A stretch of DNA of 64,000 bases, taken from the NCBI GenBank assembly GCA_935421135.1, contig OW285191.1, positions 1,302,001 to 1,366,000 of the forward strand, given 5' to 3'. Shown here piece by piece: positions 11,901 through 24,400 of the stretch. The stretch is from Bugulina stolonifera. Taxonomy: Eukaryota; Bryozoa; Gymnolaemata; Cheilostomatida; Bugulidae. Every line of letters begins with the position of its first letter. The stretch's first letter is position 1. Both the position numbers and the translations under genes were made by a program. The notes beneath the pieces were generated by a model, which had not been told where the DNA came from, did no database searches, and worked only from the letters and a program-made list of their open reading frames with translations.

Positions 11901-12950
11901 ATAAATACTGATAAAAAGACAAAGTGAATCCATCTAGTCCGTGTACATGTACTACTAGCATACTATCCGTGTCCTGACTGACTCACTGACTGACTCACTG
12001 ACTGACTCACTGACTGACTCACTGACTGACTCACTGACTGACTGACTCACTGACTGACTCACTGACTGACTCACTGACTGACTCACTGACTAACTGACCT
12101 GTTGATATGCTGGGGAATAATACGAAGGAGCCTACAGATGATCTCTAGACATCGTATACTTCCGCCAGCTACACACTCGTGTTCCAACATTCTCTCCTGA
12201 AGTAGCTGTCTTGCCTTCTCCTTTCCCTGGTTATCATAATACAGTCATGTACATGTATATTAACTAGTACCACCACACTGCAACACACATGTATAACAAC
12301 ACCACGTACACATGTATAACAACACCACGTACACATGTATAACAACACCACGTACACATGTATAACAACACCACGTACACATGTATAACAACACCACGTA
12401 CACATGTATAACAACACCACGTACACATGTACAACAACACCGCATACACATGTATAACAACACCGCGTTCACATGTATAACAACACCACGCACACATGTA
12501 TAACAACACCGCGTACACATGTATAACAGCACCGCGTACACATGTATAACAGCACCGCGTACACATGTATAACAGCACCGCGTACACATGTATAACAACA
12601 CCGCATACACATGTACATGTATAACAAAGTATAATTACTACTCTCCTAGGAACACATACCTTAGACTTGACTAACTTAGACAAGTATTGAACATCTCCCC
12701 TTCTGCAGGCTTCCGTCACAAGAGTAGCATAGTTATCTATCTGCTCTTTATCACTGTATACAGCACTAGAACTCTCTCCGCCATTGCTACTCCCTTCTCC
12801 GCCATTGCTATTCCTCCCTACTCCATTGCTATTCTCTACTCCATTGCTATTCTCTACTCCATTGCTATTCTCTACTCCATTGCTATTCTCTACTCCATTG
12901 CTATTCTCTACTCCAACACTACCACTGATGGCAGATGCCCCATCAGACAT
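3959..12950 (-). CDS. Ankyrin-repeat protein, inversin-like (3' partial)
   Basis: Exons on the - strand: 12950-12660, 12226-12099, 11879-11740, 5690-5590 and 4154-3959, with phases 0, 2, 1, 0, 1 agreeing throughout; 285 residues so far. The N-terminus is a low-complexity Asn/Ser/Gly/Glu tract with five VENSNG copies, then a helical region (residues 72-140), then at least four ankyrin repeats with TPLH/SPLYWAV/TALVWA signatures. The join SEGHSPLYWAV-L-SGQLKLVKRLV across a 6-kb intron reconstitutes a normal repeat, confirming the model. The wording ATPLHYAVQ followed by RTALVWACSSGS recalls the inversin (NPHP2) repeats, a ciliary scaffold; that assignment is inference. ATG at 12950 is the first Met in frame. 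The fifth repeat starts at DKDGLT and its continuation was not found. Confidence 0.75.
4165..4330. repeat. 24-bp tandem repeat next to an acceptor
   Basis: Unit ACACAGCAATACAGTAATATGGTA, about 7 copies. On the gene strand it ends roughly 10 nt before the acceptor of ankyrin exon 5, so the pyrimidine tract region of that acceptor is array-derived (CCATATTACCGCAG). Confidence 0.9.
4331..5172. repeat. 28-bp minisatellite, about 30 copies
   Basis: Unit close to ACAAGTAGTGGCTATGTGAC plus CACATGTG. Variants swap GGCTATGTG for GGCTAGGTG and ACCACATG for ACAACATG. Lies in the intron between ankyrin exons 4 and 5. Confidence 0.95.
5590..5690 (-). CDS. Ankyrin gene, exon 4
   Basis: Acceptor CCCTGTAG, donor CAG|GTGAGC. 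Completes the second repeat (SGQLKLVKRLVAAGADS) and opens the third (ATPLHYAVQ). Confidence 0.85.
5715..6395. repeat. 31-bp tandem repeat split by an LTR
   Basis: Core GTTAGTCACAGGGCATGAG, about 5 copies at 5715-5840 and 2-3 more at 6308-6395. The interruption is the solo LTR at 5841-6307. Confidence 0.85.
5841..6307 (+). mobile_element. Solo LTR of an LTR retrotransposon
   Basis: Starts TGTCACAA and ends TTGTGACA, an 8-bp inverted terminus with the canonical TG...CA. It is flanked by a perfect 5-bp duplication ATGAG (5836-5840 and 6308-6312). Inside is a TATATAAA box near 6136 and AATAAA near 6179, in the order expected for U3 and R on the + strand. No internal retrotransposon sequence is present, so this is a solo LTR of 467 bp. 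Confidence 0.85.
6501..7042. mobile_element. Non-autonomous TIR element (MITE-like)
   Basis: Both ends carry CATACCTGTCAAC in inverted orientation. The element splits a 33-bp array at its CTGCAACC motif, and TGCAACC is found again shortly after the right end, which suggests a 7-8 bp target duplication. It holds a run of 11 C and no transposase frame. Superfamily not determined. Confidence 0.65.
7043..7300. repeat. 33-bp tandem repeat, about 8 copies
   Basis: Unit TATAACTCTGCAACCAATCA followed by TATGA and a variable stretch. One further partial unit lies left of the MITE at 6485-6500. Confidence 0.85.
7301..8888. other. Intronic stretch, no feature seen
   Basis: Part of the 6-kb ankyrin intron 3. 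AT-rich with many ATGTAC/TACATGTA motifs; no exon, RNA gene or transposon end could be recognised. Confidence 0.4.
8889..8973. repeat. (GA)n microsatellite
   Basis: About 40 uninterrupted GA units. Confidence 0.98.
10423..11295. repeat. CTATACACTATA-type array, about 870 bp
   Basis: Irregular alternation of CTATACA and CTATA units. It can be read in every frame and has pseudo-ORFs only because of its periodicity. Lies mid-intron, away from any exon. Confidence 0.95.
11740..11879 (-). CDS. Ankyrin gene, exon 3
   Basis: Acceptor GTATACAG, donor GTGT|GTAAGT. Contains one full ankyrin repeat (SGYSCLHMAIMKSNLDMVNF...LLTAGAEVNLLD) and the start of the next (SEGHSPLYWAV). Confidence 0.85.
11969..12098. 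repeat. 12-bp array abutting a donor site
   Basis: Unit ACTGACTGACTC on the + strand. On the gene strand the array begins in the donor of ankyrin exon 2 (CAG|GTCAGTTAGTCAGTGAGTCAG), and each unit repeats the donor-like CAGTGAGT. Confidence 0.9.
12099..12226 (-). CDS. Ankyrin gene, exon 2
   Basis: Acceptor GATAACCAG, donor AACAG|GTCAGT. Encodes KEKARQLLQERMLEHECVAG followed by a Leu/Ile-rich helix (CLEIICRLLRIIPQHIN). The donor abuts a 12-bp tandem array. Confidence 0.75.
12276..12634. repeat. 23-bp minisatellite, about 15 copies
   Basis: Unit AACAACACCACGTACACATG plus TAT, with CCGCG and CCGCA variants grouped at the right end. It lies within about 25 nt of the exon 1 donor on the gene strand. 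Confidence 0.95.
12660..12950 (-). CDS. Ankyrin gene, exon 1 with coding minisatellite
   Basis: 97 codons from ATG to AAG|GTATGT. Residues 14-43 are five VENSNG units encoded by an 18-bp tandem repeat, followed by degenerate NSNGG/SSNGG copies, then DKEQIDNYATLVTEACRRG, a first helical repeat-like segment. Confidence 0.75.
12826..12915. repeat. 18-bp coding repeat
   Basis: Five copies of CTCCATTGCTATTCTCTA; on the - strand each encodes VENSNG inside ankyrin exon 1. Confidence 0.9.
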
Positions 12951-13744
12951 GTTACCAGGTGGGATGACTAGCACTCTCTACAGTTTCTATAAATCCTATT
13001 TACCTGCACAATCAAAGACCAGGTATAGAACAAATCCTAATACAAGAGAATACCTGATCTGTGTTTCTCTCTTTACAGGTAAAGGAAATCACTCCTAATC
13101 TTGAAACAGCAGCATCTCCCTCAAGTTTGACAAATAAATCAATAAGCATTATGTAATCACTTTGAATCACGTTCACACACCTTGTACATAAATTATATAT
13201 TGTACATAGTATATATAATTATCTGCTGTTAATATGCTGTATTGACAAGGTGTTTCTCAGCTGCACTGATAAACACTGTCTGTAGGTCAAGTATATACAT
13301 TGTATATACATGTATGACCATATTATACAGCCATGTACTGGGCTGTTTTGATTTGCACTTTAAATCAGGGCGATCAACCAAAATTTGTTAAAATGAGTCG
13401 AGAAAATATAAAAATGAGTCGAAAAAATAAAAAAATGAGTCAAACATGTTTAAAGAAAATTTTCAGGGTAATTGCTGAATAATAACTGTACAAATGGCAT
13501 GGTAAAAGATTTTCTGTACTCTTGTACCAAATTGCATAGGTGTTTTAATAGTAGGATGCATAATTATACTTATATCATTTAGCTTTAGGTGAACTACCAG
13601 GCCTAATTTAATTAGATTGATGAAATGAACCATGACTTTCTATCTACATATTGTATTCTATTTACCTTGTGCAGCCTACTTTCATACATTTAGCAGAATG
13701 AAGTCTACTAAAATGTTTGGGACATAAAAAATGAAAACTCCCTA

Positions 13745-13985
13745 GAAACACTTACATATACATATACTATACACTTACATATACTATACACTTACACATA
13801 CTATACACTTACATATACTATACACTTACATATACTATACACTTACATATACTATACACTTACATATACTATACACTTACATATACTATACACTTACATA
13901 TACTATACTATACACTTACACACACTATACACTTACACATACTATACACTTACATATACTATACACTTACACGTACTATAGGCCT
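13745..13985. repeat. 17-bp tandem array
   Basis: Unit CTTACATATACTATACA, about 13 copies, intergenic between the ankyrin and CIAO3 genes. Confidence 0.9.
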
Positions 13986-14799
13986 ACACTTTTAGCCAGC
14001 ACTTGTGACTTGTTCAACCTTCATTCAATAAACAAGTCAATGCATCCCATATATCAATAAATAATATAGTATATTGATCATCTAAAAGCCAATTGGCTGA
14101 CGAAGCCCTCTTTCCTACAGGTGATGTGCCTCAGAGAGACATACATTAAACCTTATCCTAGAGCAGGAATATGACTATTATATATGGAGCTAAGTGTAGT
14201 CTAGTGACATACACTGTATACGACATCTTCCTATCTGCCTTGTAAAGTAGCCTGCGCATTGAATAATTCATGATGAGCATAATGTTCATATCCTACACTA
14301 CAATTACAGCATGTCTAAGACTTGGGTTGTAATGGATATACTCAAGTAAACAGTGTCAGCATTGGACTCGTCTCCCCTGTCAATCGGTTGCTAGGATACG
14401 GTAAAGTAAGTGTATAGTATACAGCTAATGCACATGTGTGATATGTCACATTGATTTAGCTCTTGTATTCTACCAGATAAGTAACACTAGTAATGGTATG
14501 AATATACAATATACAATATATATACACATTTTCACTGCTAGTAATAATAACATAGGGGCTACCTACCTCCAGTAATACATGTAGGCCTACATACTATAAT
14601 ATTATGCAATGCACATTCAATAAATAGTAATACATGTATACTATAATATTATAAGACGCACATGGCAATAAATGGCAAAAGAAATAAATGGTATAATAAA
14701 GTAGTATACTATTAAACATGTACATGCATATTTACATGTATAGCATATATAACAGGCTAATAGGATATGCTGTATACTTGTATAATACATGTAATATAC

Positions 14800-14886
14800 T
14801 ACACATACAGTACCTCACGTACAGTACCTCACGTACAGCACCTCACGTACAGCACCTCACGTACAGTACCTCACGTATAGTACACA
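14800..14886. repeat. 14-bp tandem repeat
   Basis: Unit TACAGTACCTCACG, about 6 copies. Confidence 0.9.
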
Positions 14887-15539
14887 GAGTAAGTAGAGAG
14901 CCAGTGGTATAACTTACTGTGCATAGTGAAGATATACACAATCATTATATAAAATCTACCATTATATAGCTTATATATACATGTATATACACTATAATAC
15001 ACTACAACCCTGTAGGGTTAGTGAATGCACACATTACTGACTGGGTTACAAGTATTTATTTAAGAATATTTACTGCACCTTATCACTGTGTTAATTCTAG
15101 GAGTGAACGAGTTAGAACAATAGTTGAGTTTATTAAGGTAAATAAACAGAGAGGAGAGAGAGAGAGGCGGCACATTGTAGACAGGAAATGGAAAGGCTCT
15201 CATACTAATATTGGTGTATTATTGGTAAAATCAATATGAGGTGTATATTATAGACAGTAGGTGTATAAAGTGTATAATATGTGCATAGCCAGTGGATTGA
15301 ATGTGTTAGGTAGGCCTATATAATGCGTAGTACATACACTACATATTATATACATTATATGAGTACATAAATGCATACACATACACTACAGACTATACAT
15401 CATATACATATATATATTCATATACATACACTACACGTTATACACATATACAATGTACATATACATACACTACGCATGTGGATACAATGTACATACTATA
15501 CATGTCTCTGGCTACTCGTGTGTATATTGTACATTGTTA

Positions 15540-15725
15540 GGGGGTTTGGCCATTTTTTTATATAATGATGTATTTTTAGCAAGGAATTTATTTTTGAGCA
15601 GTCAGAGACTTGTTTCAAATCCATGAAAATACCAGTCCCTGACTGGGGTTTGAACCCGGGGCCTCTATGGCACCTAATCCCTAGCACAGTGAACAGAACA
15701 TGCTACCAATACACCAGCTTAGCAA
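15540..15725 (-). mobile_element. tRNA-derived SINE
   Basis: On the - strand the head reads GCTGGTGTATTGGTAGCA (A-box-like) and, about 50 nt on, GGGTTCAAACCCC (B-box). A tail follows with AGTCAGGGACTGGTATTTTC. A tail-only copy in the opposite orientation lies at 15826-15955, making a long inverted repeat, and a relative is seen near 21575-21650. Confidence 0.6.
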
Positions 15726-15825
15726 CCTTAAAAAGGAAGCTTCACCAGTGAGCAGTAAACATGCTTTGAGCGAACTGCACACGAGGCACCCCTCTTATTA
15801 TGGCCACCTTCCGCCTTATAGGATG

Positions 15826-15955
15826 TTAGGGGGTTTGGCCATTTTTCATATAATGATGTTCAACCCCCAGTCAGGGACTGGTATTTTCATGGATTTGAAA
15901 CAAGTCTCTGACTGCTCAATAATAATTTCCTTGCTAAAAATACATCATTACATTG
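15826..15955 (+). mobile_element. SINE tail fragment, inverted copy
   Basis: Repeats AACCCCCAGTCAGGGACTGG through to TTGCTAAAAATACATCATTA in inverse orientation to the preceding SINE, and also shares the direct motif TTAGGGGGTTTGGCCATTTT with the left end of that copy. Confidence 0.6.
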
Positions 15956-15957
15956 TA

Positions 15958-17950
15958 CAGTGTATTATCAGTCTACAGGAAGGAGGCTGAGAAGACTCCA
16001 GATTATACCAGAAGAAGAAACTTGGCATTAGTGAATACAGACAGAGAGACATAGGAATGGGCTTAGTCAGACTGTGATTGGCTACATCATGAGTCGACAG
16101 GACTTGAGCAATATAAGTGACTGCAAGTCTATACCAGGTGAAGTGGTAGCACCACAACACAGCCTCCTTGTGGAAGAGAAGAATAACATGGAGAGAATGG
16201 CCAACCAAAATCAACTGGTGGAAAATGAAGGATAGGGAAGGGGACAAACTACTATATATTGTCAAGTTACAGAACTACTGATGAAAGATTGGACACATGG
16301 AGTGGGGCATACCTAAAGTAATAGAAGCAGCAAAGGAGACACTTAGTTAGCAAAGTTGGGAAGAGAAAGAATCATGGTGGTGGAATGAAGAGGTCCAGGA
16401 AAAACAAAATGGAAGCTTTCAAGAAATGGAAAAGACCGATACTGGAGGAGGCAAAGAAACCTTAGCAAGATTGAACAAGATCAGAAAGGGAAATGTGCAA
16501 TAGCAAAGGAGAAGGTATATGAGCGAATGTACCAAGATTTGGAAGTAAATGGCACAAAAAAGGAAATATGCATTAGCAAGGATGAGCCAGAGAAGAGCAA
16601 AGGATATTGACAAGATAGTGTTTCCCAAACGTGTAAAGGGAAAGATCATGTGTGAGGAAATTACCATGAGGAACCGATGAAAACAGTTTTTCAGCAGACT
16701 GCTCAATACAAGAAACAACAGTGCAAAACTTCAGGAGACCAAAAATACCCAAGGGCACATTGAGAACATCACTGAAGAGTAAGTAGCTAGAGAGGATGAA
16801 ACTGAACGAGGTAAATGGAGCTTATGAACTTCCCGTAGAATTGATAAAGATACTCAAGGGCACTGGCACAGCATGGATAACATCATGTGCCAGGATTATA
16901 ATAAAAAATTGGTTACCACATGAGTGGAGGAGTAAAGTAGTTACAGAGGTACAAAACTCAAACCCTCAAACTATTTGAGAGGGTAATAGAGGCCATGCTA
17001 AGAGAGTTAGTCAGGATCAAGGCTAACCAATATGGCTTTCAGAGAGGCAAATCGACCACCGAACCCATGTTTTGCTTATGGATGCCACACAAAAATTACA
17101 GGGAATACAAGCAGGTGCAGCATATGGTTTTTGTGAACATGGAAAAGGCGTATGATACCATCCCAAGAGAGCTTATATGGCATTGTCTGATAAAATGATA
17201 AGTTACTGAGGCCTATACTGACGTCATCAAGGATATGTAAAAGGATTCTACCACCCAGATTGTAACTAATGTGAGAGACAGTGTAGAGCAGAAGTCGGAC
17301 TCGGCACTCTGCCCCCTATTGTTTATCATTATAATGGATGTCATATCAGGTTAAATACACTGTAGGTGAATACTCACAGTGGAGTATGCTGTTTGCAGAT
17401 GACCTGGTGATATGTGATACAAAGCGAGACAATCTGGAAGAAAGATTAGAAGACTGGAGGAGACAATTAGAGGATGTAGGCCATATCCCAGTACCTCCCC
17501 AATATGAAGTCTAGGTAACATCAGAATCAAGTATGAGAACTTGCATCAATGTACTTGGGATCAACTGTTCATCAGGAGAGAAGTAGTAAGACAGAGATTG
17601 AGTTGTGCGTTAGTAGAGCGTGGAATAAATGGTGAGAATCAACAGGGATTCTTTGTGATAAGATGCTGAAGGTGCTCATCTACAAAACAGCGACACCCGG
17701 TTCAACTATATGGAAACGAAATATGGCTGGTCACAGATCACTTGGCCAAAAGAGTTGGTGTCTGTGAGCTGAGGAGGTTACATTATTGCCTGGGAATCAG
17801 TCCGGAGGAGCATTAGGACAACATAGATGGATGGACGAGATCAGGAGAGGCCTCAAATCCTATGGCCTAAGAATAGAAGGCACACAGCACAGGGTTAAGT
17901 AGAGGAGTTTAATAGAGCTGGATCTCCAGCAGGCACCCGCTACCCACACA
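15958..17950 (+). pseudogene. Decayed non-LTR retrotransposon, RTE-like
   Basis: Across shifting frames one reads an endonuclease C-terminus (ISDCKSIPGEVVAPQHSLLV near 16110-16170), then reverse transcriptase pieces: NQYGFQRGKSTTEPMF and VNMEKAYDTIPRELIW (17020-17180), ALCPLLFIIIMDVIS (17310-17345) and the catalytic LFADDLVICDT (17390-17425). Many stops and frameshifts show it is dead. The phrase order matches RTE-clade endonuclease/reverse transcriptases; the clade call is inference. Confidence 0.75.
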
Positions 17951-18247
17951 AGACAGAGCAGAGGCAGGTAAGACACTGTGACAGTCTCAACAATATATAC
18001 CTGTAGTATATTAGGAGATTGTATTACCTTCTATTGTATGAATAATACAAACTATAATAACTTAACTCATTGTATACATACAGTATAGGTGTACTACGTG
18101 TAGTATTATACTATGTTACAGTATCTGTACAATTCTCATCTATCCCATCATCTACATCACCTGATATGTGTATACAGTAGCCTTAGCACCATGTCTCAGT
18201 CCTACATCAGCTTATGGAGTTCATACTACCCAACCCTTACTTCTAGA

Positions 18248-18480
18248 TCACCATTTTATAGTCAGAGCATTGGTTGATTTCTCTACTGCATGATACTGTG
18301 TGGTCAGTAAGGTAGAGGGTGAGCGCCCCTTTAACCACTCATCATATAAACGTGTGGAAGATGGGCTATTCTCTACACTCCTACACTCAGCTGTGTTATA
18401 CAGGTCAGTGACTTTCTTAAGTAAATCTTTACTGTCTTCGGATGGGTTCACCTTTATCTGACCTCCACCATTTAAACAAC
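18248..18480 (-). CDS. CIAO3: CIAO3 exon 7 (terminal)
   Basis: Acceptor GATTTGCAG, stop TGA at 18250-18248. Encodes CLNGGGQI (completing ACPSGC), [20 protein letters not shown] and the terminal ALTIKW. Confidence 0.95.
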
Positions 18481-21400
18481 CTGCAAATCATAGAATAACA
18501 CTATAAATGTATGTGTACCTATATGATATGGACCAGTACTAGGGTATGATATAGCCTAGTGGTAAGGGCTCTGGACTTCCATGTGGGAGTCCCAGGTTCA
18601 ATTCCCATAAGGGACATTGATGGTGTTAGGAAGAGCATCCAGCCACAATTGCTCCTGTGCCTCATATAATACTTTGCCATTGGTGAAGTGCCTTCTCCAC
18701 CCCAAAATTAGAAAAAATGCAGATCTCTTTAGATCCTTGCTTTCTTACCTAGGATTAATAGTGGGAAGTAAAATTGGTAAGTTTTTAGGGTATATGATAT
18801 AGACTAGTACTAGGGTATATGATATAGACTGGTACTAGGGTATATGATATAGACTGGTACTAGGGTATATGATATAGACTGGTACTAAGGTATATGATAT
18901 AGACTGGTACTAGGGTATATGATATAGACTGGTACTAGGGTATATGATATAGACTGGTACTAAGGTATATGATATAGACTAGTACTAGGGTATATGATAT
19001 AGACTAGTACTAGGGTATATGATATAGACTAGTACTAAGGTATATGATATAGACTAGTACTAGGGTATATGATATAGACTAGTACTAGGGTATATGATAT
19101 AGACTAGTACTAGGGTATATGATATAGACTAGTACTAGGGTATATGATATAGACTAGTACTAAGGTATATGATATAGACTAGTACTAAGGTATATGATAT
19201 AGACTAGTACTAGGGTATATGATATAGACTAGTACTAGGGTATATGATATAGACTAGTACTAGGGTGTATGATATAGACTAGTACTAAGGTATATGATAT
19301 AGACTAGTACTAGGGTATATGATATAGACTAGTACTAGGGTATATGATATAGACTAGTACTAGGGTATATGATATAGACTAGTACTAGGGTATATGATAT
19401 AGACTGGTACTAAGGTATATGATATAGACTGGTACTAAGGTATATGATATAGACTGGTACTAAGGTATATGATATAGACTGGTACTAAGGTATATGATAT
19501 AGACTGGTACTAAGGTATATGATATAGACTAGTACTAGGGTATATGATATAGACTAGTACTAGGGTGTATGATATAGACTAGTACTAGGGTGTATGATAT
19601 AGACTAGTACTAGGGTATATGATATAGACTGGTACTAAGGTATATGATCTAGACTGGTACTAAGGTATATGATATAGACTAGTACTAGGGTATATGATAT
19701 AGACTGGTACTAAGGTATATGATATAGACTGGTACTAAGGTATATGATATAGACTGGTACTAAGGTATATGATATAGACTGGTACTAAGGTATATGATAT
19801 AGACTAGTACTAGGGTATATGATATAAACTAGTACTAGGGTATATGATATAGACTAGTACTAGGGTATATGATATAGACTAGTACTAGGGTATATGATAT
19901 AGACTGGTACTAAGGTATATGATATAGACTAGTACTAGGGTGTGTGATATAGACTAGTACTAGGGTATATGATATAGACTAGTACTAGGGTATATGATAT
20001 AGACTAGTACTAGGGTATATGATATAGACTAGTACTAGGGTATATGATATAGACTAGTACTAGGGTATATGATATAGACTAGTACTAGGGTATATGATAT
20101 AGACTGGTACTAAGGTATATGATATAGACTAGTACTAGGGTATATGATATAGACTGGTACTAGGGTATATGATATAGACTAGTACTAGGGTATATGATAT
20201 AGACTAGTACTAAGGTATATGATATAGACTAGTACTAGGGTATATGATATAGACTAGTACTAGGGTGTATGATATAGACTAGTACTAGGGTATATGATAT
20301 AGACTGGTACTAGGGTATATGATATAGACTAGTACTAGGGTATATGATATAGACTAGTACTAAGGTATATGATATAGACTAGTACTAAGGTATATGATAT
20401 AGACTAGTACTAGGGTATATGATATAGACTAGTACTAGGGTATATGATATAGACTAGTACTAGGGTATATGATATAGACTGGTACTAGGGTATATGATAT
20501 AGACTGGTACTAAGGTATATGATATAGACTAGTACTAGGGTATATGATATAGACTAGTACTAGGGTATATGATATAGACTAGTACTAGGGTATATGATAT
20601 AGACTAGTACTAGGATATATGATATAGACTAGTACTAGGGTATATGATATAGACTAGTACTAGGGTATATGATATAGACTGGTACTAGGGTATATGATAT
20701 AGACTGGTACTAAGGTATATGCATTTGTACATATGCCTAGATAATTGAGTTAGTATAGGCATACCTGAAGGACATGCCATGACCTCTACAAGGTCATAAG
20801 GGCACCTTCCCTGTTTAACCTTGGGTACTATATTCTGTATGTTCCTGAAGCCGTAAGCTAGAGCAAACCTCAGCTTCTTCTCTCCATGAACAGTGAGAGT
20901 GAGCTCCCTCATGTCTGCGTTCCTCTTCACCAGGTACTTGATGTCTGCATATTCCACCTGGTAGAGAGCCTTGGCAGCGTGTATGAACACATGCTCCACG
21001 TAACCACCTGCATATAGTAGTTTTCATTCATTAGATAGCCCTACAGGATATCACCTGATAGATACTGTACAGTGTAATGGTGCCCTACAGGATATCACCT
21101 GATAGATAATGTATCAGCCTGTCCAGGTGAAACAAACCATCAGTGAACATGACACGCCAAGATAAGCTCACACACACTTCGTACTGATTGTTCTACATAC
21201 TCGTATCTCAAACAGATTGCCTGCATCTCTCTATCAAATATCTGTAGAAATGCAGGCCACTCACACCTATTCCTACAATCTTAGCCAATAACAGTTACTC
21301 CACTTAAAAGTGAACATAGATGAAGACCTATTGAAAAGTTACAAAAAATTGGGCCACAAAAATGTAACTTTCCTTGCGAGAAAAATATTACATATAAAAG

Positions 21401-24400
21401 TATGGTCAAAGACCCTTATATAGAGGAAGGAGTGTCTCTGAGTACAGCTACATGTAGTTGAGTACAGAGGGAGCTACTGTACTCAGACGAAGCTACCTGA
21501 GACCAGTACCTCCCTGTAGATGCTGAGCTGATGTAATGATAGTGTGTTCTGACCACTGGGCCAGGAAATCAGGTGCCGTAGCGCTTCGGGTTTAAACCCC
21601 AGTCAGGGATGGGTTATTTTTACAAATGTTGAACAAAGTCGCTGGCTCCTCATAAATACATGTGTATCCCATTGCAACAAAAATATCACATACTCTTACG
21701 CATGGCAAAACCCCCCTCAAGAGTTTTTGATTTTTAAGCAATTCTAAGGTAGGCCAATTTTTTATATTATTTCAAACTAAACATGTAGGAACCAACTAAC
21801 ATACCACAACTACCTTTGCTAATCGTCACCTAACCAGTACTGACTAGCACTGGGCCATACTGACTAGCACTGGGCCATACTGACTAGCACTGACTAGCAC
21901 TGACCAACACTGACTAACACTGACTAGCACTGACTAGCACTGACCAACACTGACTAGCACTGACTAGTACTGACTAGCACTGACTAGCACTGAGCACTAC
22001 TGACTAGCACTGACTAGCACTGACTAGTGCTGACTAGTGCTGACTAGTGCTGACTAGTGCTGACTAGTGCTGACTAGCACTGAGCCGTACTGACTAGCAC
22101 TGACCAACACTGACTAGCACTGACTAGTGCTGACTAGTACTGACTAGCACGAGATAACTAGCAAGGGATAACTAGCAAGGGATAACTAGCAATGGATAAC
22201 TAGCAAGGGATAAAAGGATGATGCCATGTGTAAGGTATAATGGTACAATTAGGACCATGGTTAGCCTATATATTCAAATGATTGTAATTACAAGTGTTTT
22301 ACAAGTATAGACAACTCCAGAAAGGGCAAGTGAAGACTGATGTCAGTTAGACTGGCTATTAGCTCGAGGTTTCACGTAATGCCTAGGCTAGTTACTTAGT
22401 GACTTAGTAGGGACATACCAGAGCCACCCCCAGAGTGAGAGTACACATCAGATGGGATATCATCAAACAGTCTATCTAATTGAGTGGGCTTGTAGTCTAG
22501 GAGTTGTCTTCCATCTCCACCCATCATATCTATGACCTCACTGGCTGTAATCACACAGTCCACATCTCTTGTATCAAACTCCTCACTGTAGAAATCTGGT
22601 CTACTAGCCTCCAGCTTCTTATCATAACAGGGCATGACCGTAATATGATAAATCTGATTGGGTGTGAGAGACTTGCGTGATCCAATGAAATCCTACCGAA
22701 TACAGTGTGATATGGGTCATGCAACACGACATGAGTCATACAGTACGATATGAGTCATACAGTACGATATGAGTCATACGGTGTAATGTCAAATTATCAA
22801 CATTTTACCAGACTAAAAGCAGTATAATGTTCAGTTTGTGAACATTAGAAAGAGAAGTTTAGAACTGATTCTACTATCTAATATAATGTGACGCAATAGA
22901 TATGATAACTGCAATGGCAGCATAGCTATAATTGTAATTGTTTGGTAAAGTAACACATTATATAACATATCGGCAGGCTAATAAAGAGAGAGAGTACGCT
23001 ATATATTGGCTACAAGTAGATTGTATATTCACCTTGACAATGCTACCCATGATCTGCTGTGGAGACTTGACCCGGCTAATATGTGGGAGTATATACTCTC
23101 CATGACTCTTCTCAGCGTAGCACACCCACCCTGTGTATTCGTATAGATAATGTATACTAGTTAGTACACTGTGTAGTAGCACACCCACCCTATGTATTCG
23201 TATAGATAATGTATACTAGTTGGTACACTGTGTAGTAGCATACCCACCCTGTGTATTCATATAGATAATGTATACTAGTTAGTACACTGTGTAGTAGCAC
23301 ACCCTCCCTATGTATTCGTATAGATAATGTATACTAGTTAGTACACTGTGTAGTAGCACACCCACCCTGTGTATTCGTATAGATAATGTATACTAGTTAG
23401 TACACTGTGTAGTAGCACACCCACCCTGTGTATTCATATAGATAATGTATACTAGGCCTGCACGGTGTTTCGGTTTCAAACGATGTAAACGATGTGTGAA
23501 CCCTCGGTGTTAGACATCGGCAAATTTTTTATGCACCGAATCGTACCGGCACCGTGCCTAAACGATATATCGATGGTTCGGTGTAGTTCGATGTTATCGA
23601 ACCGGATCGCTATGCCAGTAGTCATTCAATATTCATGCGGTCTAATGTCACGTGTTCTTGTTTACCTCACTTCAAACTAGGTTGCATACCTTCGCTAATC
23701 CGTTTCCATATTAACTGCCATCGTGGCTGTGATTGATTATCAATGTTGTGGAGGTAATAGTTATTATTAAATTATAATAAATTGATTAATAATTACGTAA
23801 CTTAGCAGATTCTGCGTATATTATATTCTATCGTTTGCATATGATTGCTTTGTTCATGAATAGTGTGCTGAAATAGATTAGTAGTATACGATCGAATAAT
23901 ATAATGGATTATTATAAATAATATAATTAAATTTAAACATACCATTGGATTAATTATTTCTATTATAATTAATCTACTACTAATGTTTAAATTTGATTAT
24001 AATCGCTTGTAACTAAAAATAGCTTCAATGCTTATAATAGTTAATCATTATTAATTATGTTTTTTTAATTAAAAATCGTTGTGTAGTTATGCTTTTGGTA
24101 AGCACCAGCTCTTTATTTATTTAAAATAAGCTAATACTAATGTTCAATCAATATTTTGTAGGTGGAATTCATCGGACTGAGCCATCGAAATATCAAATCT
24201 GAAGACAAATCTGCTAGATTCAATCGGTGGACACACTGAATTACACCAAATCAGCAATCTATCAAGAAAGCTTGCAAGAAAGATTTCCTACATTATCATT
24301 ACATCATATGCAACTATGCTAGCGTTTCTTCTTTCTCTTGTGATATGAAGTTAGCCCATGTAATTTTAAATTTGTTATCTTTTTGTGTCAATGGTACGAG

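Noticed and set aside
18788..20722. CRISPR-like regular repeats here and in other arrays
   Set aside because: Units are contiguous and have no unique spacers, no cas genes are present, and the genome is eukaryotic.
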